Part shown: piece by piece, positions 45,201 to 53,144 of the stretch | Layout: every line of letters begins with the position of its first letter | Numbering within the stretch: position 1 is the stretch's first letter | The notes under the pieces: generated by a model | The model's database searches: none | What the model saw: only the letters and a program-made list of their open reading frames with translations | Told to the model about the DNA's origin: nothing | Position numbers and translations under genes: made by a program | Assembly: GCF_044594925.1 (NCBI RefSeq) | Contig: NZ_CP138991.1 | Coordinates: 3,844,001 to 3,908,000, forward strand | Length of the DNA stretch: 64,000 nt | Direction of reading: 5' to 3' | Source: Maribacter sp044594925 | GTDB lineage: Bacteria > Bacteroidota > Bacteroidia > Flavobacteriales > Flavobacteriaceae

Positions 45201-46012
45201 GATATTATACCAGTGATAGTTATGCGAAGAACTTTTTTGGTTTGGGGAACGAGTCCGTTAATAACGAGGATAATGTAGGGCGCGATTTTTATAGGGCGCG
45301 CTTAAAACAATTTAGGGCAAGTGCCGGAATTGCATACTACACGTTACGCCTAAGAGGATTGTTCGAATCTTTTAGAGTGAATGAGAATGATCAACGATTG
45401 TTCAATACTAATAATCTGAGATCTGAGCTTTTTGAAAATCAGAATTATGGTGGTGTTGAATTAAGTGGATACTATGATAACGCAGATGCAAAGGATTTCC
45501 CTTCTAAGTCCATTTATATAGGATTGAGAGCGGGTTATAAATCAAATTTGGAGTTGGCCAATAATTCATTTGGCTATGCTAGTTTAAAAGTAGGTTTCAA
45601 TCATAAAGTAACCTCTTCCGGTGCATTGGTTTTTGGCACTACGGCGGAATATAAATCGCTATTTAATGAGAAAGATGTCTTTTTCTATCACCAGCCCTCT
45701 TTAGGTGGGGCAAACGGACTAAGAGGTTTTAGGGACGAGCGCTTTACCGGTAAATCCTATTTTTATCAAAGTTCGGATATAAAATTAAGACTAAAGCGTT
45801 ACATCACGGCGGTATCTCCAGTGACTATTGGTCTTTATGGTGGGTTTGATTTTGGACGCACTTGGGAACCAGGCGAGGAATCTAATATATGGCATACCTC
45901 CCAAGGAGTAGGGTTATGGGTAAGTAGTCTAAAAGCACTCACTTTTAATATAGGATATTTTAATTCAAGGGAAAGTAACCTCGTGCAAGTGGGTTTTAAT
46001 CTTGCTATCTAA
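42281..46012 (+). CDS. Outer-membrane fusion: phosphoesterase-like + kinase-like + Omp85-like barrel
   Basis: The protein has 1243 residues from ATG 42281 (a TTG at 42260 would add seven). An N-terminal lipoprotein-like signal ends at Cys30. Residues about 50-345 resemble a calcineurin-type metallophosphoesterase (TGDN at 92-94, GNNEW at 128-132, HH at 228-229). The first motif is GGGYG instead of GDxx, and the GHxH motif reads GHEES. Residues about 440-780 hold a kinase-like pattern: a lysine-containing strand near 470-478 (QYAMRSLKKS), IGDWDRHQDQW (D626, R627, H628) and PRDRDNAF (D654, N655). The last 380 residues are beta-rich with GGANGLRGFRDERF, the Omp85 LRGF signature. Such genes are labelled metallophosphatase in flavobacteria; the function is unknown. 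Confidence 0.8.
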   Translation: MINYLQPKIAIISKLKIIVISIFLAVPLSCATYKQQSNIKQISSTNSKEVTYTFYIGGGYGNISKASNKDLLDTLKNEISSAEANSTLLFTGDNISPLIDNWGQDQQLLENQLDLISDYEGKTIFLPGNNEWKSYDLNKMEKVEDYLKDKKVDNVAVFPENGCPIEHQVINEDLDLILIDSKWFVSNWSRLVDINRKCTDIVTRRRFMEELEGYINDGQGKNIVIAMHHPVFSNGAYAGNETFKRHMNPLPVYGTVKNTVMDLGAFNPEHLNSRRYNYLRIAVSALAQANDRITLLSGHEESLQLLSGGGIHQIISGSLSSKSATKLGKNRITAIGGSLEYEGNFAQGERGFSKLVYYKDGSSDVTFIREQGENKSFEVLPKLERTDKKVDFDEINDKTVTTQVLDFKEDMYKSGFYKYLWGERYRNYFTKPVTAPVVKLDTLYGGLKVVKEGGGHQSFSLRLEDEKGKQYAMRSLKKSALKFLKFKLPGIAYTNDDFMDTWAEEVISDFFTTAHPFIQLVIDPLARSADINHSDTELFYVPKQELLGDYKDNFGDELYFIERRPSEEQLNYKGYRRTMDSNTGVVTDYESTTDMLEKIKSDESYTIDEKNFIRARIFDMLIGDWDRHQDQWRWIEYEGKDGDREFMPIPRDRDNAFAKFDGAALKLIKLFVPNARRWQNFDDDINTVKWQNMGGHKMDRALLTRYDGDVWENEAKIIQENITTAVIDAAFKRLPVSVQDETAEKIKSNLMARLQQLPEKARDYGNYLSKVVAITGTEKDDVFEVLRMPNGNTKVIVKRLLSDEKNEKIYERTFNDKITKEIWLYGLGDDDEYMVSGKESSRTRIKIVGGYGNDRYSIENTSKLKVFEWDHENSDFVKEEPNTQMSDIYKTNTYHWRYFKPNTNTIAPTIGFRTDDGVFLGASNTFIKNGLNGNPFLQKHQVKANYYFGFEALELQYSGIWGNIIPKWNFELNGYYTSDSYAKNFFGLGNESVNNEDNVGRDFYRARLKQFRASAGIAYYTLRLRGLFESFRVNENDQRLFNTNNLRSELFENQNYGGVELSGYYDNADAKDFPSKSIYIGLRAGYKSNLELANNSFGYASLKVGFNHKVTSSGALVFGTTAEYKSLFNEKDVFFYHQPSLGGANGLRGFRDERFTGKSYFYQSSDIKLRLKRYITAVSPVTIGLYGGFDFGRTWEPGEESNIWHTSQGVGLWVSSLKALTFNIGYFNSRESNLVQVGFNLAI

Positions 46013-46039
46013 TAGCTATGTATAACTAAATACAAACCA

Positions 46040-47248
46040 ATGTCAGATATATTATCTAAAGTAGAAACATATGCTGTAGAAGTACTAAGTTCAGAAACGA
46101 ACGAAGCTTTTCTATATCATAACCTAGGGCATACACAGCGCGTGGTCAATAGTACCAGGAAATTAATAGAAGAGGAAGACGTATCTAAAGAAGAAGGCGA
46201 AAAGCTTCTTGTTGCAGCTTGGTTTCACGATTTGGGTTATACTAAATCAACCGCAGATCATGAAATACACAGCTGCGCTATGGCAAAAAAGTTTCTAGAA
46301 AAAAACGGTTATGAATTAACTTTTATTAATTCTATCTGTGACTTGATTATCGCTACCAGCAAAAATTACGAGCCCAAAAATCAATTAGAAAAAATAATTA
46401 GGGATGCAGACTCTTCTCATTTTGCAAAGAAAAGTTTCATGGCCACCACGGAACTGTTACGAGAAGAACTTTCGGGGCTTGGTATCGCAAATTATTCGAT
46501 TGAGGCATGGCGAGAGGAGAATATTAAATTGCTAAGAGTAAAACACAGGTTCTATACTGATTATGCCAAAGAAAAATGGCAAAAGAAGAAAGATAAGAAC
46601 ATAAAGAAGCTCGTAAAAGCAAAAAAAAAGAATAAAAAGCTCGTAAAGAAAGAAAAATTAAAAGCAAAGTTCAAAGGTAATTTGCCCGATAGGGGCATAC
46701 AAACGTTATACCGAGTAACCCTTAGGAATCATTTAAAGCTCAGTGATATTGCCGACACCAAGGCCAATATACTTCTTTCTGTAAATGCTATTATCATTTC
46801 CTTGGCCCTTGCGAATCTTATCCCGAAGTTAGATAACCCTTCTAACGATTACCTGATTTACCCTACGTTTATATTCATCATATTTAGTGTGGTTTCTATG
46901 GTGATGTCCATTTTAGCTACCAAACCCAATGTAACAAGTGGTGAATTTACGGATGAAGATGTAGCTAATAAAAAAGTGAACTTATTATTCTTTGGGAATT
47001 TTCATAAGATGGAACTGTCCAAATACAATTGGGCAATGAAAGAGATGGTTAAGGATAGAGATTATATATACAGTTCATTGACAAAAGACCTCTATTACTT
47101 GGGGCTTGTGCTAGAAAGAAAATATAGACTTTTACGATGGACCTACACTGTATTTATGATCGGGATGATACTATCCGTCCTGGTTTTCGGAATAGCACTA
47201 AAATTTTATGGCCCGGAGCGTATGCTAGAATTACCAACGATGGAGTAA
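46040..47248 (+). CDS. HD-domain + PycTM (DUF5706) membrane protein
   Basis: The 402-residue protein has an HD phosphohydrolase domain with intact motifs (H27/H31 in YHNLGHTQ, H63-D64 in WFHDLGYT, H74 and H77, D122/D124 in IRDAD). A very Lys-rich linker (about 185-215) follows, then a C-terminal Pycsar-effector-type membrane domain: RNHLKLSDIADTKANILLSV and helices near 246-262, 270-292 and 364-388. DUF5706 proteins are effectors of cyclic-nucleotide antiphage Pycsar systems. No uridylate or cytidylate cyclase gene lies nearby, so this copy may have a housekeeping role. It starts 27 nt after the outer-membrane fusion gene. Confidence 0.85.
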   Translation: MSDILSKVETYAVEVLSSETNEAFLYHNLGHTQRVVNSTRKLIEEEDVSKEEGEKLLVAAWFHDLGYTKSTADHEIHSCAMAKKFLEKNGYELTFINSICDLIIATSKNYEPKNQLEKIIRDADSSHFAKKSFMATTELLREELSGLGIANYSIEAWREENIKLLRVKHRFYTDYAKEKWQKKKDKNIKKLVKAKKKNKKLVKKEKLKAKFKGNLPDRGIQTLYRVTLRNHLKLSDIADTKANILLSVNAIIISLALANLIPKLDNPSNDYLIYPTFIFIIFSVVSMVMSILATKPNVTSGEFTDEDVANKKVNLLFFGNFHKMELSKYNWAMKEMVKDRDYIYSSLTKDLYYLGLVLERKYRLLRWTYTVFMIGMILSVLVFGIALKFYGPERMLELPTME

Positions 47249-47258
47249 AATAGAACCT

Positions 47259-47693
47259 ATGAAAAGAGTAAAACAAATAGTATATGCTTCGCTTACGATG
47301 TGTCTTCTTGTAACATGTCAGGCTGAAACTAAAGGCCAAACCCCTAAAGCGGTAGAGCAGGCCTTTAAGAGTAAATACCCCAATGAATCTGACCCCGATT
47401 GGCGGATAGATAAGAACGGAAATTTCGAATCGCATTTCAAGAAAGATGGGGAGCATTATAGAGCGGATTTTTCACCAAATGGAGATTGGATCGAGACAGA
47501 ATCAAATATTAAGAAGAAGGAACTGCCCAAGGCCATTCTAAAGGTATTGGACACTGATTTTGAAGATGTGAAAATCGTAGAAATAGAAAAAGTAGACCAT
47601 GCGACCAAGGGAATTTTTTATGATGTTGAAATTAAGGTCGACGATAAGAAAAAGGATTTAGAATTCACAAAGGAGGGCAAACGGATTAATTAA
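47259..47693 (+). CDS. PepSY-like secreted protein
   Basis: The 144-residue protein has a lipoprotein-type signal (YASLTMCLLVTCQAE). Two PepSY-like units follow: VEQAFKSKYPNESDPDWRID with NFESHFKKDGEHYRADF, and LPKAILKVLDTDFEDVKIVE with YDVEIKVDDKKKDLEFTKEG. It is probably periplasmic. It lies 10 nt after the HD-PycTM gene. Confidence 0.82.
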   Translation: MKRVKQIVYASLTMCLLVTCQAETKGQTPKAVEQAFKSKYPNESDPDWRIDKNGNFESHFKKDGEHYRADFSPNGDWIETESNIKKKELPKAILKVLDTDFEDVKIVEIEKVDHATKGIFYDVEIKVDDKKKDLEFTKEGKRIN

Positions 47694-47712
47694 TTTATAA
47701 AACCAAAATGCA

Positions 47713-47925
47713 ATGAGAGATAGTAAATTATTTCTAGTTATAGTGTTAGGTGTTTTCATGTTCATAGGCGCATGTAGGGAACAAAAACAAGTAAAAGAAG
47801 ATAAAGGTACTCTTGAAAGGGCCGCGGAAGAGGCGGAAGAAGGTGTAGAGCGCGCAGCAGAAGAGGCAGAAGGCGCTTATGATGATGTTAAGGAAGAACT
47901 TGATGGAGAAACGGACGATAATTAA
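47713..47925 (+). CDS. Small acidic lipoprotein, 70 aa (paralogue of 30733-30915)
   Basis: The signal ends in GVFMFIGAC and is followed by a Glu/Ala-rich repeat (LERAAEEAEEGVERAAEEAE) and the end GETDDN. The design and the DDN ending are shared with the 60-residue lipoprotein in the stress island. It lies 19 nt after the PepSY-like gene. Confidence 0.8.
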   Translation: MRDSKLFLVIVLGVFMFIGACREQKQVKEDKGTLERAAEEAEEGVERAAEEAEGAYDDVKEELDGETDDN

Positions 47926-47957
47926 TAACTTGTCCACTCATTTAATTCAGATAGAAA

Positions 47958-48095
47958 ATGAAAAAACTAATTCAAATAATTGGAGCTTGGTACGGTGCTA
48001 AGAAGATAGGAGGCGGTAAATGCGGTTGTATAGGAAGCGTTTTTGTATTCTTGATACTATATTGGATTTTTGGTTATGTGCTCAACTACTTCTAA
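47958..48095 (+). CDS. Small membrane protein, 45 aa
   Basis: ATG 47958 opens MKKLIQIIGAWYGAKKIGGG followed by KCGCIGSVFVFLILYWIFGY and ends VLNYF. One transmembrane helix and a CGC motif are visible; family unknown. It is 32 nt after the acidic lipoprotein and probably ends the operon. The 228 nt that follow hold no gene or clear terminator. Confidence 0.65.
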   Translation: MKKLIQIIGAWYGAKKIGGGKCGCIGSVFVFLILYWIFGYVLNYF

Positions 48096-48323
48096 TCCTA
48101 AAAGAGAGTAGCCGTCTTTTTCTATTTTAAGTACTTTTTTTAGGCTGCCAATGCGTTGGTAAATTGAAGAAGGTTTTATAAAACACCTTCCCAATAGCAC
48201 ATTTTTAAGGCAGTGAAAACTATTGTTTGGCTATCAATGCTTGCGTACAACCTAATTCTAAGGAATAGAATAAGGACAAATAGTTTTTAGAATAACTTAT
48301 ATGTAATTTAAGTACTAATTCCC

Positions 48324-48992
48324 TTAAGCTCTAAGGCTATTGATGGTTTTTAGGGTAGTGCTTACTTTGGTTTCCAGCCCCCTAAAGTCTTCATTGGCTA
48401 GAATCTCCTTACTAATAAGTTTAGACCCCATGCCAACGCAGGTAACACCGGCGTCGAACCATCCTTTTAGGTTGCTTTCTTCTGTGCTAACGCCTCCGGT
48501 AGGCATAATACTTGTCCAAGGTTGAGGTCCTTTGATTGCCTTTACAAAACTTGGTCCATAGGTGGATCCAGGAAACAGTTTTACAATTTCACAACCTAGT
48601 TCTTCGGCATTGTTAATTTCGGTCAGCGAACCACAACCAGGTGACCATAAAACTTTTCTACGATTACAGGCAATGGCAATATCCTCGCGTAGCGATGGAG
48701 TTACGATAAAGTTAGCCCCCATTTGCATGAATAAGGAAGCTGCAGAGGCATCTGTTATAGAACCTACCCCCATGACCATTCCAGAGAGTTCTTTAATGGC
48801 GTATTTGTTGAGTTCAGAAAATACTTCAAAAGCAAAGTCACCTCTCGCCGTAAACTCCATAAGCCGTGCACCACCGTCATAACAGGCTTTGAGTACTTTT
48901 TTTCCCAGTTCGATATCTGGATGGTAAAACAAGGGAACCATTCCGGTCTCTTTCATTACGGTTGCTACTTCAATTCTAGAATACTGTGCCAT
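48324..48992 (-). CDS. kdgA: KDPG/KHG aldolase
   Basis: The enzyme cleaves 2-keto-3-deoxy-6-phosphogluconate to pyruvate and glyceraldehyde-3-phosphate, the last step of alginate monomer breakdown. The 222-residue class I aldolase has the Glu motif LMEFTARG, GMVMGVGSITDAS, the Schiff-base Lys in CEIVKLFPGSTYGP, and PTGGVS. It is the last gene of the locus in transcription order. Confidence 0.93.
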   Translation of the reverse strand: MAQYSRIEVATVMKETGMVPLFYHPDIELGKKVLKACYDGGARLMEFTARGDFAFEVFSELNKYAIKELSGMVMGVGSITDASAASLFMQMGANFIVTPSLREDIAIACNRRKVLWSPGCGSLTEINNAEELGCEIVKLFPGSTYGPSFVKAIKGPQPWTSIMPTGGVSTEESNLKGWFDAGVTCVGMGSKLISKEILANEDFRGLETKVSTTLKTINSLRA

Positions 48993-49081
48993 AAGCTATG
49001 CTAATTCCTTTCTAAAGAAAGGAATTTTGGTTAATTTAATATAAAAATGTTTCAATATCGTTGTTATCAAAGTAATGAATT

Positions 49082-49110
49082 CCCTTCCTTTGGAGGGGCC
49101 AGGGGAGGCC
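49082..49110 (-). repeat. Short REP-like palindromic element
   Basis: CCCTTCC TTT GGAGGGG forms a GC-rich hairpin followed by a second purine-rich half (CCAGGGGAGG) between kdgA and kdgK. This type of sequence resembles dispersed intergenic elements in many bacteria. Only one copy is visible here, so the repeat status is inferred. Confidence 0.4.
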
Positions 49111-49112
49111 TT

Positions 49113-50153
49113 TTATCTTGCTACTCTTCCAGAGGCATCACCTCCCATTAATTTATTAACTTCATCTATAGTGGCTAGATTGGCATCACCTTTAATGGTG
49201 TGTTTCAAACAAGATGCCGCTACAGCAAAATCCAATGCATTTTGGTCATCCTCAGGATAATGAAGAAGTCCGTATATTAGACCGCCCATAAAAGAATCAC
49301 CACCACCAACTCTATCTACGATATCCGTGATTTGATATTGGCGGGTTTCATACATTTTTTCGCCATCGTATAGCACACCGGCCCATGTATTATGGGATGC
49401 GGATATGGAACCTCTCAAAGTTGTAATTACCTTTTTGGCCTTAGGGAATTTTTTCATCATTTGTTTACATACCGATAAAAAGGCCTTCGCCTTTACTTCG
49501 CTGCCGTGCTTATGAACATCAAGACCTTCTGGATGTATTCCAAAGTGTTTTTCTGCATCTTCCTCATTTCCTAAAATAATATCACAATAGGAGGTAAGTG
49601 CTGTCATTATGGCTTCACGGTCACCACCATAATTCCATAGTTTGGCCCTGTAGTTTAAATCTGTAGAAATGGTAATACCCATTTCACTTGCTACTTTTAC
49701 AGCTTCCAAACAGGCATCTGCCGCACCTTGTGATATAGCTGGTGTAATACCGGTCCAATGAAACCATCCTGCTCCTTCGAAAACTTGCCTCCAATCGATC
49801 ATTCCAGGTTCTATTTCGCATATGGCAGAATGCGCACGGTCATAAACAACCTTGCTACCTCTGCTAACCGCTCCTGTCTCTAAAAAATAAATACCTAGAC
49901 GGTCGCCTCCGAAAATGATATTTTGTGTATTTACCCCTCTTTTACGCATTTCCATTAATGCACATTCTCCGATGTCATTTTTAGGAAGCCTTGTAACAAA
50001 ATCTACAGGAACACCATAATTTGCTAACGATACGGCCACATTGGACTCGCCACCACCATAAACGACATCAAAGCTATTGGCTTGAGAAAATCTTAAAAAT
50101 CCTGGAGGTGCCAAGCGTAGCATGATTTCTCCAAAGGTTACTACTTTTTTCAT
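49113..50153 (-). CDS. kdgK: 2-keto-3-deoxygluconate kinase (PfkB family)
   Basis: The enzyme phosphorylates KDG with ATP to KDPG. The 346-residue ribokinase-fold protein has VVYGGGESNVAVSLANYG near the N-terminus and the PfkB signature DRVGGGDSFMGGLIYGLL with the catalytic Asp. It lies between the SDR and aldolase genes. A sequence similar to one half operator (ATTGGTTTAAAAC, 50163-50175) sits just before its start. Confidence 0.92.
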   Translation of the reverse strand: MKKVVTFGEIMLRLAPPGFLRFSQANSFDVVYGGGESNVAVSLANYGVPVDFVTRLPKNDIGECALMEMRKRGVNTQNIIFGGDRLGIYFLETGAVSRGSKVVYDRAHSAICEIEPGMIDWRQVFEGAGWFHWTGITPAISQGAADACLEAVKVASEMGITISTDLNYRAKLWNYGGDREAIMTALTSYCDIILGNEEDAEKHFGIHPEGLDVHKHGSEVKAKAFLSVCKQMMKKFPKAKKVITTLRGSISASHNTWAGVLYDGEKMYETRQYQITDIVDRVGGGDSFMGGLIYGLLHYPEDDQNALDFAVAASCLKHTIKGDANLATIDEVNKLMGGDASGRVAR

Positions 50154-50251
50154 ATATACCGTATTGGTTTAAAACTGCTTTTTGCCATAAAAGTCCGGTT
50201 AGTTCTATAGACACCTAAATGACAAAAGAGCAGTATTAAAATCTATAATTT

Positions 50252-51013
50252 TTAAATACCTAATGCTTGTCCACCGCCGATCTGAATGGTTTCAGCAGTA
50301 ATAAATGAAGCATCTTTGCTAGCCAAAAAAGAAATGACTCCGGCTACATCTTCTGGTTGTCCTAATCTGCCTAGCAAGATATTATTTGCCCAAGAAGCAA
50401 ATACTTCTGGTTTGGTAGCTTTAATTTGTGCGTGAAACGGTGTGTCTATTGTACCCGGTGATACGGCATTTACCCGTATACCATATTCAGCCAAATCTTT
50501 GGCCAATGCTCTGGTTATCGCATGAACACCTGCTTTTGAAGTACCATATATTCCTGCTCCAGGACCACCCGCGGTCCACCCTGCATTAGAAGTGTAATTT
50601 ATTATCGATGGATGCTCTCCTTTTTTAAGGAATGGTATTGCAGCTCGTGAAGCAAAGAAAACAGAATCTAGGTTCAACGCCATTACTTTTCTGTAAAATT
50701 CGGTCGTCATCTCCTCGAATCTTGATCTTCCACCTAGACCGCCAGCATTGTTGACAAGAACATCTATTCTCCCATGTTTTTCTCCTATTGCTTTAATATT
50801 TGAGCTAACTGCCTCATCGCTCGTTACATCAAAACCTAGGTACTCGGCAGTAATTCCGTCAGCGGTCAGTTCCTTCAATCTTTCTGCTCCTGCTGCATCG
50901 TCAATACCATTCAAAACTACGGTATATCCATCTTTTCCTAATCTTTTAGCAACTTCAAAACCAATTCCTCCTGTAGCGCCAGTTATCACTGCAACTTTTC
51001 CTTTATTACTCAT
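50252..51013 (-). CDS. SDR-family DEH reductase
   Basis: The 253-residue short-chain dehydrogenase has the cofactor loop GATGGIGFEVAK, VNNAGG, and the catalytic Tyr/Lys in IYGTSKAG. In alginate loci this enzyme reduces 4-deoxy-L-erythro-5-hexoseulose uronate (DEH) to KDG. That assignment rests on position between the transporter and KDG kinase. Confidence 0.87.
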   Translation of the reverse strand: MSNKGKVAVITGATGGIGFEVAKRLGKDGYTVVLNGIDDAAGAERLKELTADGITAEYLGFDVTSDEAVSSNIKAIGEKHGRIDVLVNNAGGLGGRSRFEEMTTEFYRKVMALNLDSVFFASRAAIPFLKKGEHPSIINYTSNAGWTAGGPGAGIYGTSKAGVHAITRALAKDLAEYGIRVNAVSPGTIDTPFHAQIKATKPEVFASWANNILLGRLGQPEDVAGVISFLASKDASFITAETIQIGGGQALGI

Positions 51014-51038
51014 GTTATATTAATTTATTCTATTTTAA

Positions 51039-52340
51039 TTATATCTTATTTTTAAGCGGCTCTATTTTACCACATAATATCCAAATACTTACTAAGGCTA
51101 TTACGGCCATGGTGGCTCCAATTATAAATGCCGGGGTATAATTACCACCAGCGGTTAACCAAGGAACTAAATAAATGAGTCCTGCGGCCGTTAACTTAGC
51201 TGCCATTCCGGCAATTCCAGATAATGTTCCAACTGTTTTACCTCCGAAAAAATCACTTGGTAAGGTTTGGACATTTCCGATAGCGGTTTGAAAGCCAAAT
51301 AATATGACTGCCATAATAATGACTGCTGTAGTAGGCCCTCCGGGGTTAGCCATAGCCAATAAACTTGGTAGCATTATTAAGCATCCAATAGTAATGATAA
51401 TCTTTCTTGTTTTGTCTACCGTCCATCCAGCCTGCAAACGGTTTTGAGCGAACAGTCCGCCGAACCAGGCACCTAGCATAGCTCCTACGTAAGGAACCCA
51501 TCCGTAAATACCTATCGTTTTTACATCCATACCATAGACCTCATTTAAGTAAATAGGAATCCATACTACGAACAACCACCAAATAGGGTCAATGGCCGCA
51601 GAAGCAATAATGACTCCCCAGCTCTGTTTGTGTGATAGTAATTTTCCTGTATCGGGGTTGTAGCCTTCATCATGAGTACCATCCTCGTCAATATCCTGAT
51701 TTTTTTGTCCACTTAAAATATACTGGCGTTCGGCTTCCGATAACCATGGATGCTTCTTTGGGGGAGCTTTCACTAATATTAGCCATGGAATTAACCATAA
51801 TAAACCAATGAGACCTACCAGTATAAAAATCATTTGCCAACTAAAATAAACAGTTAAAAATGCAATTACAGGGATGGCAATAATTCCTCCGATAGCAGCA
51901 CCGGAGTTGAATAAACCTTGAGCAAAAGCCCGTTCTTTTGTTGGAAACCATTCTGCATTCGCTTTCGCCGCTCCTGGCCAGTTACCAGCTTCCGCTATTC
52001 CCAGAATAGAACGAAATAGTCCAAAGCTTAAAACTCCTTTTGCCAGAGCATGGAGCGCTGTTGCAATGGACCAAACAAAAATGGATAATGCAAAACCTAT
52101 ACGCGTGCCAAGCCAATCTAAAATTTTTCCGAAAATTGCTTGTCCAAAAGCATAGGAGAACATGAAAATTACCGAAATGGTCGCAAAAATTTCTTTACGC
52201 TCAAACTGAGTGTTTTCTGGAAACAAATCTTCTGCGATATCAGGCCAAAGTACGCCTATGGACTGTCTATCGATATAATTTATAACCGTGGCAAGGGCAA
52301 TCAATGCAATAACCCACCATCTTAGTCCTTTTACTTTCAT
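51039..52340 (-). CDS. MFS transporter, uronate/DEH-type
   Basis: The 433-residue, 12-helix major-facilitator protein has VINYIDRQSIGVLWPDI, GWLGTRIG-like loop residues (ILDWLGTRIGF) and the hexuronate-permease-like block GIAEAGNWPGAAKANAEWFP. It presumably imports DEH or related oligouronate products across the inner membrane. It lies 25 nt upstream of the SDR gene. Confidence 0.87.
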   Translation of the reverse strand: MKVKGLRWWVIALIALATVINYIDRQSIGVLWPDIAEDLFPENTQFERKEIFATISVIFMFSYAFGQAIFGKILDWLGTRIGFALSIFVWSIATALHALAKGVLSFGLFRSILGIAEAGNWPGAAKANAEWFPTKERAFAQGLFNSGAAIGGIIAIPVIAFLTVYFSWQMIFILVGLIGLLWLIPWLILVKAPPKKHPWLSEAERQYILSGQKNQDIDEDGTHDEGYNPDTGKLLSHKQSWGVIIASAAIDPIWWLFVVWIPIYLNEVYGMDVKTIGIYGWVPYVGAMLGAWFGGLFAQNRLQAGWTVDKTRKIIITIGCLIMLPSLLAMANPGGPTTAVIIMAVILFGFQTAIGNVQTLPSDFFGGKTVGTLSGIAGMAAKLTAAGLIYLVPWLTAGGNYTPAFIIGATMAVIALVSIWILCGKIEPLKNKI

Positions 52341-52419
52341 AGTATGCTTTCTTTTTGCTTAAAATTCTTCTAATGATAGCAGAAGTATGTATCAGGTTTC
52401 ATCCGTTTACGGTGGATTT

Positions 52420-53121
52420 TTAAATGTTATAACAATATTGATATAGCGTTTTAAAGTGTACTTTCATTTTGGCTTTAGCCAACTTGGTGTCTTGTTTCTC
52501 TATAGCATCGAAAATATCTTGATGCTCTTCAACTCCCCTAAAAGCTAATCCCTTATCACAAACATGATACTTTTCAAAGTTTGTAATAATCTCTGGTGTT
52601 ATAATAAGCATAAAGGTGTTCATTGTACTATTGCCGCTTGCCTTGGCAATGGCTAGGTGAAAAAGTAAATCTTCTTGCACTGCATCTTCTCCATTCGAAA
52701 CTTTTTTAGCATAGGCATCCATGGCCATTTTCATTTGCTTTAAGTCTTCTTCCGTTCTTCTTTGAGCGGCCAAACGAACCGTTTTAAGTTCTAGTAAAAT
52801 TCTGGTTTCGACCAAAGACTTAAAATCAGGCTCCTCTAACCTAAGAATATCTTCAATCATACCGTTCATAGCAACTTGTCCAATATCTGCCACAAATGTT
52901 CCACTCTGCGGTTTGGAATAAAGCAGGCCATAAAATTCTAGCTTTTGAATGGCTTCGCGAATATTTGTTCTACTTACTTCAAATTTTTCTGAGAGCATTC
53001 GTTCAGAGGGGAGCTTGTCCCCAGGTTCAAGATTTTTAAAATTTATTAAATCTCGAATCTTTGAAATGATTTCATATTGAGTTTCTTGATGATCTCCTCT
53101 TGTAAGTATTTCTATTTTCAT
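52420..53121 (-). CDS. GntR/FadR-type (FCD) regulator of the alginate locus
   Basis: The 233-residue protein has an N-terminal winged helix (KLPSERMLSEKFEVSRTNIR, IQKLEFYGLLYSKPQSGTFV) and an FCD ligand domain with helical metal-binding residues (DLLFHLAIAKASGN). A related regulator, AusR, is known from Zobellia galactanivorans alginate operons. Two 13-bp operator-like units stand 24 nt upstream of its start, and three before susC, suggesting autoregulation and susC control. KDG or a related intermediate is the likely inducer. Confidence 0.88.
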   Translation of the reverse strand: MKIEILTRGDHQETQYEIISKIRDLINFKNLEPGDKLPSERMLSEKFEVSRTNIREAIQKLEFYGLLYSKPQSGTFVADIGQVAMNGMIEDILRLEEPDFKSLVETRILLELKTVRLAAQRRTEEDLKQMKMAMDAYAKKVSNGEDAVQEDLLFHLAIAKASGNSTMNTFMLIITPEIITNFEKYHVCDKGLAFRGVEEHQDIFDAIEKQDTKLAKAKMKVHFKTLYQYCYNI

Positions 53122-53144
53122 ATACTATTAAACGGCTATTACAA

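Noticed and set aside
46040..47248. A complete Pycsar antiphage system
   Set aside because: Only the effector-type membrane domain is present; no cyclase gene lies within the window, and the neighbours are envelope proteins.
48160..48190. Hairpin GAAGG / CCTTC after the 45-residue membrane protein gene
   Set aside because: It needs bulges and an unrealistically small loop and has no T tract, so it was not called as a terminator.
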